Notes: a model not told the origin generated them from the sequence alone. A stretch of 64,000 nucleotides of DNA from Roseateles puraquae (GCF_002205845.1 NZ_NISI01000001.1:1-64000); one strand, 5' to 3'. Shown: positions 28,061-38,200, numbered from the stretch's first letter. Made by a program: numbers and translations.

Positions 28061-28470
28061 GCAGCATGAGCATGACCGGCCCCTTCAACATCGGTGAGGC
28101 GGCCAGCCAGTCGGGGGTGTCCGCCAAGATGGTCCGGCACTACGAATCGCTGGGGCTGCTGCCCAAGATCGGGCGGACCGCCTCCGGCTATCGCCAGTAC
28201 ACCGACAAGGAAGTGCACACCCTGCGTTTCATCCGGCGAGCTCGGGACCTGGGCTTCAGCATGGCGGAGATCGCCGAACTCCTGAAGCTTTGGCAGGACC
28301 GGCGCCGGGCCAGCGCCAACGTCAAGCGCATCGCGCTGGCGCACGTCGCCGACCTGGAAGTCCGGATGAAGGAGATGGACGCCATGAAGCGAACCCTGGA
28401 GCGCCTGGCCGAGTGCTGCCACGGGGACCATCGGCCGGACTGCCCGATCCTGGACGAGCTGGCCGACTGA
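28057..28470 (+). CDS. cueR: CueR-like Cu(I)-responsive MerR regulator
   Basis: This 137-aa MerR-family protein has an N-terminal winged HTH ([26 protein letters not shown]), a dimerisation helix, and a metal loop [12 protein letters not shown]. The second and third Cys are 8 apart, as in the CueR Cys pair that binds Cu(I)/Ag(I). It overlaps the copA stop by 4 nt, so it is co-transcribed with the truncated ATPase. CueR normally activates copA-type promoters with a 19-bp spacer; no such promoter remains upstream of this copA. Confidence 0.92.
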   Translation: MSSMSMTGPFNIGEAASQSGVSAKMVRHYESLGLLPKIGRTASGYRQYTDKEVHTLRFIRRARDLGFSMAEIAELLKLWQDRRRASANVKRIALAHVADLEVRMKEMDAMKRTLERLAECCHGDHRPDCPILDELAD

Positions 28471-28519
28471 CGCTCCGCGCTCTCGCTCCTTCTGCAGAAA
28501 GCTGGCTGACAGCTGCACG

Positions 28520-28562
28520 TTGACACCATGCGCACACAATGAGAATAATAACGATTCTCATT
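28520..28562 (+). promoter_or_regulatory. Promoter with Fur-box-like dyad
   Basis: A TTGACA -35 box at 28520-28525 is followed by a perfect 9-bp inverted repeat, AATGAGAAT (28538-28546) and ATTCTCATT (28554-28562), separated by 7 bp. The half sites match the betaproteobacterial Fur box; the spacer is 6 bp longer than the classic 1 bp, consistent with an extended hexamer array. It covers the -10 region just upstream of ATG 28577. Confidence 0.75.
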
Positions 28563-28576
28563 TGCATTGGATAAGC

Positions 28577-29470
28577 ATGCTCCTGTCTTCTCAGCGCGTG
28601 GCGACCGCCACGGTCATTGGCCTGGCCCTTCTTTCTCGCTCCGCCGTCGCTGGCGAATCCCCTATGGGCTGGATCTACACCGCTGAAGTCGCGCCTCCAG
28701 GGACTAGGGAATTCGAGCAATGGGTCGACGTTCAGACCAAGCAGACACGGGGCGACTACACCAACGTCCGCTTGCGCTCCGAGCTGGAGTTCGGCATCAC
28801 GTCTAAATATCAAACGGCCATCTACCTGAACTCCCGCTTCATCCGCGCCTATCGCAACCAGATGGACGGCACGACCGCTGGCCCCAACACCGACATCCCC
28901 GACACCTTCGATCCCACATCCCGCTACAAGATGAGTCGCGTGGAGTCGGTGTCATGGGAAAACATCTATCAGCTATCCAACCCATTGGTGGACCCTGTCG
29001 GGCTGGCCGTCTATGTCGAGCCCTCCTGGGGGCGTCGCAACAAGGAGCTGGAATTCAAGCTCATCCTGCAGAAGAACTTCTTGGACGACCGCGTCATCTG
29101 GGCCACCAATCTGAGCACCGCCCTGGAGAACAACAAGCGGGGCAGCGACGTCGAAAAGGCGACGGAGCTCGATCTGCTGACAGGGGTCTCCTACCGCTTC
29201 ATGAACAACTGGTCTGCAGGTATCGAAGTCCGCAACCATCGCGAGTTCACGGGCTACGGGTACGGGGTGGCCAACCACTCGGCGTGGTTCATTGGGCCGA
29301 ACGTCCACTACGCCACCAAGGGCTGGTGGCTGACGGCGGCCTGGCGCAGCCAGATGCCCTGGGCGAGTGGCTTCCAGGATGATCAGAAGGAGGTGATCAG
29401 CGGCGGCCGTATCTACGGCGACGAGCACACACGCAACCAGTTCGTGCTGAAGCTGGGAGTGCCGTTCTGA
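28577..29470 (+). CDS. Outer-membrane beta-barrel-type protein (DUF6662-like)
   Basis: This 297-aa exported protein starts MLLSSQRVATATVIGLALL with cleavage near AVAGES. The rest alternates aromatic and polar strands (WIYTAEVAPPGTREFEQWVDVQTKQTRG; SAGIEVRNHREFTGYGYG) and ends LKLGVPF with a terminal Phe, typical of a beta-barrel. ATG 28577 is chosen because it yields the signal peptide. It is the first gene of a four-gene operon controlled by the Fur-like box and overlaps the next ATG. It probably provides an outer-membrane component for the flavin system downstream. Confidence 0.75.
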   Translation: MLLSSQRVATATVIGLALLSRSAVAGESPMGWIYTAEVAPPGTREFEQWVDVQTKQTRGDYTNVRLRSELEFGITSKYQTAIYLNSRFIRAYRNQMDGTTAGPNTDIPDTFDPTSRYKMSRVESVSWENIYQLSNPLVDPVGLAVYVEPSWGRRNKELEFKLILQKNFLDDRVIWATNLSTALENNKRGSDVEKATELDLLTGVSYRFMNNWSAGIEVRNHREFTGYGYGVANHSAWFIGPNVHYATKGWWLTAAWRSQMPWASGFQDDQKEVISGGRIYGDEHTRNQFVLKLGVPF

Positions 29471-30006
29471 TGCGCTGGGAACCCTTCTTCGCCGTTCCCC
29501 TGGCTGTCGCCTCGACCGCCGCTTCGGCCAGCGTCTTCTTCTCGACCGAACAGGCTCAGCAGGTCATGTTCCCCGCGGGGAAGTTCACCAAGGTCGCGCT
29601 GGCCATGACGCCAGAGCAGCGTGATGGACTGTTCGCCCGATCGGGCGTCCACGAGCCGTTTCGGGAAGACGGCGTCTGGTCGGTGGAAGGCCAAGGGTTC
29701 TTCATCGTCGATCAAGTCGTCGGCAAGCACGAGCTGATCACCTATGCCGTGGGGCTCAACCTCGATGGCAGCGTGAAGCAGATTGAGATCCTCGAATACC
29801 GCGAGACCTACGGCTCAGAGGTGCGAGGGGCCGCGTGGCGGCAGCAGTTTGTCGGCAAGACTGCCGCGTCGCCAGTCAGGCTCAACAAGGACATCGCCAA
29901 CATCACGGGCGCCACGCTGTCCTCCAAGCACATCACAGACGGGGTGCGGCGGGTTCTGGCTGTCTATGACTTGGCGTTGAAGGGGCTTCACAGTGGCAAG
30001 CGTTGA
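29470..30006 (+). CDS. FMN-binding domain periplasmic protein
   Basis: This 178-aa protein has a signal-like N-terminus (FFAVPLAVASTAASA) and a C-terminal FMN-binding domain. The site for covalent FMN is seen in ITGATLSSKHITDGV, where the Thr of the (S/T)GAT motif receives FMN phosphate. NqrC/RnfG-like domains of this type act as extracytoplasmic electron carriers. The next gene is ApbE, the enzyme that attaches the flavin, which strongly supports function. It is co-translated with both neighbours (overlap upstream, 14-nt overlap downstream). Confidence 0.9.
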   Translation: MRWEPFFAVPLAVASTAASASVFFSTEQAQQVMFPAGKFTKVALAMTPEQRDGLFARSGVHEPFREDGVWSVEGQGFFIVDQVVGKHELITYAVGLNLDGSVKQIEILEYRETYGSEVRGAAWRQQFVGKTAASPVRLNKDIANITGATLSSKHITDGVRRVLAVYDLALKGLHSGKR

Positions 30007-30841
30007 ACGCATGCAGCCATTGCTGGGCACGTTTGTCACCATACGGGCACAAGGCCAGGAAGGCGTGCCTGAATCCGAGGTGACGGGCGCGGTCAGCGCT
30101 GCGTTCTCGGCCATAGCCCGGGTGCAGCGGCTGATGAGCTTTCATCGCCATGACAGCGACGTGGGCCGGCTCAACCGGGCTCGCCCTGGCTGTCACCTGC
30201 GCGTGCATCGCTGGACGAGCGCTGTGCTCAGCGAGGCGTTGCAGCTGCACATGGCGAGCGCCGGTGCTTTCGATTGCAACGTCGGTCGGGTTCTCGTGCG
30301 AGGCGGCTTGCTACCTCGCTCACGCCCCGCCGTTGTCGGCCGATCCAAAACGTCCATGTCCCGTGCCATCAGGTTGGCAGAGGGTGGCCGCGTCAACGTC
30401 GCCCAACGGGTTTCGCTTGATCTCGGAGGCATCGCAAAAGGATTTGCTGTCGACCAGGCGGTGCGTGTCCTGCGCAGTCGGGGCATGCAAAGTGGGCTTG
30501 TCAACGCCGGGGGCGACCTCTACGCCTTCGGCTCGGCGCCACAAGAAATCTGGGTTCGATGCCCGAAGTCGCCGACTGACATGAAGTTGATCGGACGGCT
30601 GCAAAACGGTGCCGTCGCGACGTCCGCCAGCTATTTCGCCTCCAACCTGGGCAACGACGGCAAGGCGGCAAGTGCCATCGTGAATCCGAGGCACCAGAGG
30701 CGTGTTGGCCTGCCAGGGAGCGTTTCTGTGGTCGCGAAAAGCTGCCTGCAGGCCGATGCGCTCACGAAAATAGTTGCGTTGCGAGGCTCCCTTCCCGCCA
30801 GCATCCAGAGGCGAGCGCGAGCAACGGTCATCCGACTATGA
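29993..30841 (+). CDS. apbE: ApbE-type FAD:protein FMN transferase
   Basis: This 282-aa ApbE-family protein has RMQPLLGTFVTIRA at the start, FSAIARVQRLMSFHRHDSDVGRLNR, the SLDLGGIAKGFAVDQA motif and VNAGGDLYAFGS, then ATSASYF. It transfers FMN from FAD to a Thr of the partner protein, here almost certainly the adjacent FMN-binding protein. GTG 29993 has an AAGGGG upstream; ATG 30011 is an alternative. No lipobox or clear signal peptide is visible, so it may act in the cytoplasm or be exported atypically. Its stop overlaps the next ATG. Confidence 0.92.
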   Translation: MASVERMQPLLGTFVTIRAQGQEGVPESEVTGAVSAAFSAIARVQRLMSFHRHDSDVGRLNRARPGCHLRVHRWTSAVLSEALQLHMASAGAFDCNVGRVLVRGGLLPRSRPAVVGRSKTSMSRAIRLAEGGRVNVAQRVSLDLGGIAKGFAVDQAVRVLRSRGMQSGLVNAGGDLYAFGSAPQEIWVRCPKSPTDMKLIGRLQNGAVATSASYFASNLGNDGKAASAIVNPRHQRRVGLPGSVSVVAKSCLQADALTKIVALRGSLPASIQRRARATVIRL

Positions 30842-31341
30842 CGACGACAAGACCTCAACCGTTCAGCATTCGCCTGCCAGCTTTTCAGCGGTGGGCGACC
30901 TATGGCACGTTGGCAGTGGTCGCAGCAAGCGGAACTGCCTGGCTCGTCGTTCATGACTGGCTGCGGTTGAACTGGTTTGCCGCTGAGCACAGGCTGCTCG
31001 TGACACACGGCGTTGCCGCCGCCCTTGCACTTACCGTTGTCGGAGGTTTGCTGCCGCTGCATATCCGGCTGGCCTGGCGCATCCGCCGCAACCTTTGGTC
31101 CGGTGCGTTCACCCTCATCATCATGGGACTGCTCGGCTTGAGCGGTTGGTTCCTCTACTACGGTGACGAGGAGTGGCGGGAAATTACCCGTTGGCTGCAT
31201 ATTGCAGTTGGCCTGCTCAGTTGCGCCGTGGTCCCGTTCCATGTCTGGATGGGCAGACGTCGCTCGGCAAAGCAGCAAGCCCCTCAAGCGCTGCCTACGC
31301 AGGTAGGCAAGGAATCGTTGGCCACGAACTGTGCCCCTTAG
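30838..31341 (+). CDS. Cytochrome-b-like four-helix membrane protein
   Basis: This 167-aa inner-membrane protein has four hydrophobic helices (TYGTLAVVAASGTAWLVV; HGVAAALALTVVGGLLPL; FTLIIMGLLGLSGWFLYY; WLHIAVGLLSCAVVPFHVWMG). Conserved-looking His residues sit in helices 2 and 4 (HRLLVTHG; RWLHIAVG; PFHVW), a pattern fit for b-haem ligation as in DUF4405/PepSY-type proteins. As the last gene of the Fur-box operon it could pass electrons from the quinol pool to the periplasmic FMN protein. Haem binding is inferred, not shown. Confidence 0.75.
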   Translation: MTTTRPQPFSIRLPAFQRWATYGTLAVVAASGTAWLVVHDWLRLNWFAAEHRLLVTHGVAAALALTVVGGLLPLHIRLAWRIRRNLWSGAFTLIIMGLLGLSGWFLYYGDEEWREITRWLHIAVGLLSCAVVPFHVWMGRRRSAKQQAPQALPTQVGKESLATNCAP

Positions 31342-31452
31342 CGGACCCAGTTCCGGCGTTTTCCCATCTATGACGAGCGCATCCTGTTGCAGCCGCGAGG
31401 CTGGCGGTATCACAGCTGTCGATTCCGATCACCGAACCGTGGGAGGTGCATT

Positions 31453-31761
31453 GTGCAAATGAGATTGACGCCGATGGACTCGATCCAGTCGATCGCTCGC
31501 TCGGCCGAGGCACTGACCAAGCCGGCTTCGGTACAAGGGCGAGGGTTTCAGGATGCCTTGGCAAGTGCGCTTCAAACCACCAGCGACCTGCAAAAGGAGT
31601 CGGGCAGGTTGAGCAAGGAGTTCTCGCTGGACAACCCCACGGTCAGTCTCGAGGAAACGATGATCGCCGGACAAAAGTCGAACATCGCTTTTCAGGCGAC
31701 TTTGCAGGTGCGCAACCGGCTGGTTCAGGCCTACAGCGAAGTCATGAACATGCAGATCTGA
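31453..31761 (+). CDS. fliE: Orphan FliE flagellar hook-basal body protein
   Basis: This 102-aa FliE has the helical N-terminus (MDSIQSIARSAEALT), the middle FQDALASALQTTSDLQ, and the conserved C-terminal MIAGQKSNIAFQATLQVRNRLVQAYSEVMNMQI region (shown in part). FliE joins the MS ring to the proximal rod and is needed for flagellar type III export. GTG 31453 has GGGAGG 6 nt upstream; ATG 31459 is the alternative. The usual partners fliF-fliG are absent: neighbours are an iron/flavin operon and copper efflux genes. A second orphan rod gene, flgB, lies at 57271. The copy looks intact. Confidence 0.9.
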   Translation: MQMRLTPMDSIQSIARSAEALTKPASVQGRGFQDALASALQTTSDLQKESGRLSKEFSLDNPTVSLEETMIAGQKSNIAFQATLQVRNRLVQAYSEVMNMQI

Positions 31762-31927
31762 GGCGATAACCAGGTCGATCAAGGGCCCCTCCGTGTCAAA
31801 CCTGCCGTGGTGTAAGGCGACGGAACCCGTCGCCGACGCATACCGCTTACGCGTTGGCTCTGGACGGAAACGCGCAGACTTTGATCTGGATCTAACGCCC
31901 CCGGCCACACGCGGATAGACTTTGCCC

Positions 31928-32335
31928 ATGATGTTGAACAAGACCTACCGGCGCTGGATCGCGAGCTTGCTCGCGGCGGTGCTGGTGTGTCTGCAGCTCT
32001 CTACGGCAGCCTACGCCTGCCCCGTCCCGACCGGCTCGGAGTCGATGCCGATGGTCAGCATGGCCGGCATGGCCGACTGCGACCAGATGTCCGGGATGGA
32101 CACCGAACAGCCGCAGCTGTGCAAGGCGCATTGCGACCGCGACAAGCAGACGGTCAACAACGCGCCGGCGCCTGACCTTGCGCCCGCGGTTCTCCTCGAT
32201 CAGCTCTTCACCCGCCTGGCCCTCTGGCTCCCGCCCGAGACCGCAGAGGCACTCCCTGCGGTCATTACCGCCCACACCGGCCCGCCAGACGGCACGCTGC
32301 CGGTGTATCTCACCCTCCAGGTCCTCCGCAATTAA
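31928..32335 (+). CDS. Small exported Cys/Met/His-containing protein of copper cluster
   Basis: The 135-aa product has a signal peptide (RRWIASLLAAVLVCLQLSTAAYA) followed by a short metal-ligand-rich segment with several Met and Cys (SMPMVSMAGMADCDQMSGMD; CKAHCDRD). Similar small proteins precede Cus-type TolC genes in copper clusters; a periplasmic copper-binding role is inferred. It is separated by about 90 bp from the TolC-family gene and probably shares its transcript. ATG 31928 is chosen over TTG 31922. Confidence 0.65.
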   Translation: MMLNKTYRRWIASLLAAVLVCLQLSTAAYACPVPTGSESMPMVSMAGMADCDQMSGMDTEQPQLCKAHCDRDKQTVNNAPAPDLAPAVLLDQLFTRLALWLPPETAEALPAVITAHTGPPDGTLPVYLTLQVLRN

Positions 32336-32426
32336 GCCCTGACGTCCGCGCTGCCGCACGCGCGGCGGCGTGCCCACGTCTCGCGTCGCTTGCCGACTGC
32401 TTCCAGGCTTTTTGTGGAGCGCCATC

Positions 32427-33713
32427 ATGGCCATCTTCTTTTGGGCGGGATCTTGGTCCCGCTCCGGCGGCACAGGAGCTACCTGCCGCCGCATCCGCAA
32501 GGCTGTCATCGCGGCAGGCTTACTTGCAGGCGCCGCCGTGCATGCGGCCCCCGTCACCTTCGAACAGGCCTTGTTGCTCGCTGAACAGCGCTCCGCCGCA
32601 CTGACGGCGCGCCAGGCCGCGGCAGAAGGCGCGCAACAGGCGCGCACGGCCGCAGGGCGCCTGCCCGACCCCAAGCTGGCTGTCGGCATCGAGAACTTCC
32701 CGATCTCAGGTCGCGAGCGTTTCAGCTGGAACCGCGAGTCCATGACCATGCGACGTGTCGGCGTCATGCAGGACGTGCCCAACGCTGCCAAGCGGGCCGC
32801 CCAGCGCGACGCTGCCGACGCCAAGGCCGAGCGCGAGCACGCGATGCTGGAAGCCGAACGCCTGGCGGTACGCCGCGAGGCGGCGCTGGCCTGGCTCGCC
32901 CTGCACTTCGCCGAGCAAAAGCTGAACGTCTTCGCAACGCTCGAGCAAGAGAACCGCCTCTTGCAGGACACGTTGTCTGCCCGCGTCGCATCCGGAGCCG
33001 CCACGCCCGGCGATGCGCTGATGGTGCGCCAGGAGGCCTTGGAGCTGGCCGACCGAAGGGACGAACTGCAGGCCGGCGTCGAGCAGGCACGGGTCCAACT
33101 GCGGCGCTGGACCGGCGACCAGCCGGAACTGTCCGCTGAGGCTGAACCGCCCCCGCTGCGGCCGGACCTGGCGCGATTGCTGGGCGGGCTTGATCGGCAT
33201 GCCGAACTGCTGGCCTTCAACCCGATGCTCGCAATGGCTCGCGCCGACCTCAGCGAGGCAGAAGCGATGCGCCAGGGTGATTGGGGCTGGGAGGTCGCCT
33301 ACGGCAACCGCGCACGGTCCTTCGGTGACATGGTCTCGTTCCAGCTCACCTTCGAGCTGCCCGTCTCACGGGCCACGCGCCAGGAACCCGTTGTCGCTTC
33401 CCGCCGTAAGGACGTCGAGCGGCTTGAGGCCGAGCGGGAGGATGCGCTGCGCCGCATCCGCGCCGAGGTGGATACCCAGGTTGCGGAGTTGCAGCGACTG
33501 GAGCGTGTGCTGCAGCGCCAGCTAACCGCCACGCAACCGCTTGCCCGGGAGCGCGCCCAGGTGACCCTGGCCAGCTACCAGTCCGGCCGCGCCGACCTCG
33601 GTGCCGTGCTCACCGCCCGCAAGAGCGCTGCCGAAGCGCAGTTGCGCGGTCTCGATCTTCAAGCCCAGGTGCTGGCCCAGCAGGCCCGCCTGGCCTATCT
33701 CATTGCGGAGTGA
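32427..33713 (+). CDS. TolC-family outer-membrane factor of Cus system
   Basis: This 428-aa TolC/CusC-like channel protein has a signal-like hydrophobic N-terminus and long coiled helices (LLAEQRSAALTARQAAAEGAQQARTAAG; VERLEAEREDALRRIRAEVDTQVAELQRLE). An OEP-type repeat layout is evident from two halves. It forms the outer-membrane exit for the RND pump encoded by the next two genes, 4 bp downstream. The order C-B-A is the usual Cus order. ATG 32427 has a GGAG about 8 nt upstream. No lipobox is seen. Confidence 0.85.
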   Translation: MAIFFWAGSWSRSGGTGATCRRIRKAVIAAGLLAGAAVHAAPVTFEQALLLAEQRSAALTARQAAAEGAQQARTAAGRLPDPKLAVGIENFPISGRERFSWNRESMTMRRVGVMQDVPNAAKRAAQRDAADAKAEREHAMLEAERLAVRREAALAWLALHFAEQKLNVFATLEQENRLLQDTLSARVASGAATPGDALMVRQEALELADRRDELQAGVEQARVQLRRWTGDQPELSAEAEPPPLRPDLARLLGGLDRHAELLAFNPMLAMARADLSEAEAMRQGDWGWEVAYGNRARSFGDMVSFQLTFELPVSRATRQEPVVASRRKDVERLEAEREDALRRIRAEVDTQVAELQRLERVLQRQLTATQPLARERAQVTLASYQSGRADLGAVLTARKSAAEAQLRGLDLQAQVLAQQARLAYLIAE

Positions 33714-33717
33714 CCCC

Positions 33718-35253
33718 ATGACCTCCAACAAGAAACTGTCCGCCGTCGCCATGCTGCTCGTCGCTGCGGGCGCAGGCCTGGGCTACGGCGTCGCCCATTG
33801 GCGTACGGCCTCGATGTCGGACCCATCCGCCACGGTGTCCGGAACCAAAGAGACGACCAAGAGTCCGGCCGGTGAGCGCAAGGCCCTGTATTGGTACGAC
33901 CCCATGGTGCCGCAGCAGAAGTTCGACAAGCCAGGTAAGTCGCCGTTCATGGACATGCAGCTGGTGCCCAAGTACGCCGATGAGGCGCCCTCAGGTGGCG
34001 TTGCCGTCGACCCGCGCGTCGCCCAGACCCTGGGGGTACGCACCGCAACCGTGGAGAAGCAGCGGCTCGGCGCCTCGTTCCAGGTGCCGGCCGTCGTGCA
34101 GCTCAACGAACGCGACGTGGCCATCCTGCAGGCGCGCACCGCTGGCTTCGTCCAACGGGTGGCCCGCCTGGCACCGGGCGATGTCGTCGCTAACGGTGCC
34201 TTCATCGCCGAACTGCTGGTTCCCGAGTGGGCAGGCGCCCAGCAGGAATTCCTGGCGGTGCGCCAAACGGGCGATGCGGCCCTGACCGCCGCGGCCCGCC
34301 AGCGCTTGGTGCTGCTCGGCATGCCGACGTCCCTGATCCAGCAGGTGGAACACAGCGGACAGGTACAGGCGCTCTCCAACGTGCACGCCCCCACCGGCGG
34401 GCTGGTACAGGAGTTGATGGTGCGACCCGGCATGACAGTGTCCCAAGGCATGAGCCTCGCCCGCATCACCGGTTTATCGACCGTCTGGCTAGAAGCCGCC
34501 CTCCCCGAAACCCAGGCCAGCGTCGCCCGCGTCGGACAGCCCGTCGAGGTGTTGTTGGCGGCGTTTCCCGGCGAGACACTGCGCGGCAAGATCACAGCGA
34601 TCCTGCCTGAGGCGAATGCTGAGACACGCACCCTGCGCGTCCGGGCCGAGCTCCCAAATCCGCAAGGCCGGCTGCGGGCGGGGATGTTTGCTCAGATGCG
34701 CCTGGGCGGGACGGCCGAAGAGGTGCTCGTCGTGCCTGCCGAGGCCGTGATCCGCACAGGCCAGCGTGCTGTCGTCTATGTGGCTGAGCAGCTTGGGCGC
34801 TTTACGCCGGTCCAGGTGCGTCTGGGTCGCGAGCTGGGTGACAAGCTGGAGGTGCTGGAGGGATTGCAGCCCGGCCAACAGGTTGTGGCGTCCGGCCAAT
34901 TCCTGATCGACTCGGAAGCGAGCATGCAGGGTGTGCTGCAGCGCCAGGCCACTCCGGCAGCGCCTGCTGCCAGCGCGGCTGCCGTGCCGGCGGCCTCATC
35001 GACAGCTTCTGCCGTTTCGGCACTTCAGGCGGTCGGCAGGATCGTGGAGCTTTCGGGGCAGAGCGTCACGCTGGATCACAGCGCCGTGCCGGCCCTCAAA
35101 TGGCCAGCCATGCAGATGGGCTTCCGGCTCGCGCGGCCGGAGCTGGCCAAGGGCGTGAAGGTGGGCGACACCGTCCGCTTCACCTTCCGGGAAAGCCAGG
35201 ACGGCTATGAAGTCGTCGCCATGCAGCGCGAGACACCGGGAGGCGCACGATGA
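33718..35253 (+). CDS. cusB: CusB-like membrane-fusion protein with N-terminal metal motif and C-terminal CusF domain
   Basis: This 511-aa periplasmic adaptor has an N-terminal membrane anchor ([19 protein letters not shown]), then a heavy-metal-binding [20 protein letters not shown] motif with MDMQLVPKY, and then hairpin/lipoyl/beta-barrel adaptor regions. After a Pro/Ala linker it ends with a CusF-like copper chaperone domain ([35 protein letters not shown]) carrying the W and M ligands. It passes Cu(I)/Ag(I) to CusA. The fused CusF removes the need for a separate chaperone gene. It overlaps the RND gene by 4 nt. Confidence 0.92.
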   Translation: MTSNKKLSAVAMLLVAAGAGLGYGVAHWRTASMSDPSATVSGTKETTKSPAGERKALYWYDPMVPQQKFDKPGKSPFMDMQLVPKYADEAPSGGVAVDPRVAQTLGVRTATVEKQRLGASFQVPAVVQLNERDVAILQARTAGFVQRVARLAPGDVVANGAFIAELLVPEWAGAQQEFLAVRQTGDAALTAAARQRLVLLGMPTSLIQQVEHSGQVQALSNVHAPTGGLVQELMVRPGMTVSQGMSLARITGLSTVWLEAALPETQASVARVGQPVEVLLAAFPGETLRGKITAILPEANAETRTLRVRAELPNPQGRLRAGMFAQMRLGGTAEEVLVVPAEAVIRTGQRAVVYVAEQLGRFTPVQVRLGRELGDKLEVLEGLQPGQQVVASGQFLIDSEASMQGVLQRQATPAAPAASAAAVPAASSTASAVSALQAVGRIVELSGQSVTLDHSAVPALKWPAMQMGFRLARPELAKGVKVGDTVRFTFRESQDGYEVVAMQRETPGGAR

Positions 35254-38200
35254 TCGGCGCGCTGATCCGCTGGTCGGTCGGCAATCGCTTCCTGGTGCTG
35301 CTGTCCACGCTCTTCCTCGCCGTCGCCGGCGTGCTGTCGCTGCGCTCGACACCGATCGACGCCCTGCCCGACCTGTCCGACGTACAGGTCATCATCCGCA
35401 CCAGCTACCCCGGCCAGGCGCCACAGATCGTCGAGAACCAGGTCACCTATCCACTGGCGACCACCATGCTGTCGGTGCCCGGCGCCAAGGCCGTGCGGGC
35501 GTTCTCCTTCTTCGGCGACTCCTTCGTCTATGTGCTGTTCGATGACGGCACGGACCTGTACTGGGCTCGTTCCCGCGTGCTGGAGTACCTCAGCCAGGTG
35601 CAGGGCCGGCTGCCAGCGACGGCCAAGCCCTCGCTCGGCCCCGACGCGACCGGCGTGGGCTGGGTCTTCCAGTACGCCCTCGTGGACCGCACAGGTCGCC
35701 ATGACCTGTCACAGCTGCGGGCGCTGCAGGATTGGTTCCTCAAGTTCGAGCTGAAGGCCGTCGCCAACGTGGCCGAGGTGGCCACGTTGGGCGGCATGGT
35801 CAAGCAGTACCAGGTGGTGGTCGACCCGGCCAAGCTCATCGCCTACGGGATCACGCATAACCAGGTACGCGAGGCGCTGATGAACGGCAACCAGGAGGCT
35901 GGCGGCGCCGTGCTGGAGCTGGCCGAGGCCGAGTACATGGTGCGCGCCAGCGGCTTCCTGAAGTCGCTGGATGAATTCCGCAGCATCGTGCTGGCCAGCC
36001 GCAACGGCGTGCCGGTGTTGCTGAGCCAGGTCGCCACCGTGCAGGTCGGACCGGAGATGCGCCGTGGCATCACCGAACTGGACGGCGAAGGCGAGGCGGT
36101 CGGCGGCGTGGTGATCCTGCGCAACGGCAAGAACGCCCAGGCGACGATTGCCGCGATCAAGGACAAGCTCAAGCAGCTGCAGTCCAGCCTGCCTCAGGGT
36201 GTCGAGATCGTCACGACCTATGACCGCAGCTCCTTGATTCAGCGCGCCATCGACAACCTGTCGATGAAGCTGCTCGAAGAGTTTGCGGTGGTCGCCCTGG
36301 TCTGCGTGGTTTTCCTGTGGCACCTGCGCTCGGCGTTGGTGGCAATCATCTCGCTGCCGCTGGGCGTGATGGCGGCCTTCCTGGTGATGCAGCAGCAGGG
36401 GTTGAACGCCAACATCATGTCGCTCGGGGGTATCGCCATCGCCATCGGCGCCATGGTCGATGCCGCAGTCGTCATGATCGAGAACGCGCATAAGAAGCTG
36501 GAGGCTTGGCAGCACGCCCACCCCGGCGAGGAACTGAAGGGCGAAGCGCGCTGGGCAGTCATCACCGACGCCGCAGTCGAGGTCGGCCCGGCGCTGTTCT
36601 TCTCGCTGCTGATCATCACGCTGTCCTTCGTGCCGGTCTTTACGTTGCAGGCGCAGGAAGGACGGCTGTTCGGGCCACTGGCCTATACCAAAACCTATGC
36701 CATGGCAGCGGCCGCCGGCCTGTCCATCACCCTCATTCCCGTGCTGATGGGTTACTGGATCCGCGGGCGCATTCCCGACGAACAGCGCAACCCCATCACG
36801 CGCGCACTGATCGCGCTATACCGCCCCGCGCTGGACGCGGTCCTGCGCTGGCCCAAGGCCACGCTCGTCGTGGCCGTCGCGGTCTTCGCCACCACCGCCT
36901 GGCCCGTGATGCGCCTGGGTGGCGAGTTCCTGCCGCCGCTGGATGAGGGTGACCTGCTGTACATGCCTTCCGCACTGCCAGGTTTGTCCGCCCAGAAGGC
37001 CGCCGAGCTGCTGCAGATCACCGATCGCATGATCAAGACGGTGCCAGAGGTGCAACGGGTGTTTGGCAAGGCCGGCCGGGCGGAGACCGCTACCGACCCC
37101 GCGCCGCTGGAGATGTTCGAAACCACCGTGCAGCTCAAGCCACGCGATCAGTGGCGCCCTGGCATGACCCCGGAAAAACTCGTCGAGGAGCTTGATCGCA
37201 CGGTGAAAGTGCCGGGCCTGACCAACATCTGGATCCCGCCGATCCGCAATCGCATCGACATGCTGGCCACCGGCATCAAGAGCCCCATCGGCGTGAAGGT
37301 GTCCGGCACCGATCTCTCCGCGATTGACCGGATCGCCGCCCAGGTCGAGGCGGCCGCCAAGAACGTGCCGGGCGTCAGCTCGGCGCTGGCCGAGCGGCTG
37401 ACCGGCGGACGCTATGTCGACGTGCAGATCGACCGCGTGGCCGCCGCGCGCTACGGCATGAACGTGAGCGACATTCAGTCCGTGATCTCAGGGGCGATAG
37501 GCGGCGAGAACGTCGGCGAGACGGTAGAAGGCCTGGCGCGCTTCCCCATCAACCTGCGCTATCCGCGCGAGCTGCGCGATACGCCGGAGAAGCTGCGCAA
37601 TCTGCCGGTGCTCACGCCCGCTGGCCAGCAGGTGACGCTCGGCACTCTGGCAGCCGTGACCCTCGTTGACGGACCACCCATGCTCAAGAGCGAGAACGCC
37701 CGCCCATCGGGCTGGGTCTACATCGACGTGCGAGGACGGGACATCGCCTCGGTGGTTGGCGATTTGCGGCGGGAGGTCGCCCAACAGGTGCGGCTCGAGC
37801 CAGGCATGAGCCTGGCCTACTCTGGCCAGTTCGAATACATGGAGCGGGCCAACGAACGGCTCAAGGTGGTGGTGCCTGCCACGCTCTTGATCATCTTCGT
37901 GCTGCTGTACCTGACGTTCCGGCGCGCCGAGGAGGCTGCCCTCATCATGGCCACGTTGCCGCTGGCGCTGACCGGAGGAATCTGGTTCCTCTACCTGTTG
38001 GGCTACAACCTGTCCGTGGCCACCGGCGTTGGCTTCATCGCGCTGGCGGGCGTATCGGCCGAGTTCGGCGTCGTCATGCTGCTGTATCTCAAGCACGCCC
38101 TGGAAGACCGGATGCGCGCCGGTATGCCCATCACACGCGAGGTCGTGCTCGACGCCATCCGTGAGGGTGCAGTGCTGCGCGTGCGTCCGAAGGCGATGAC

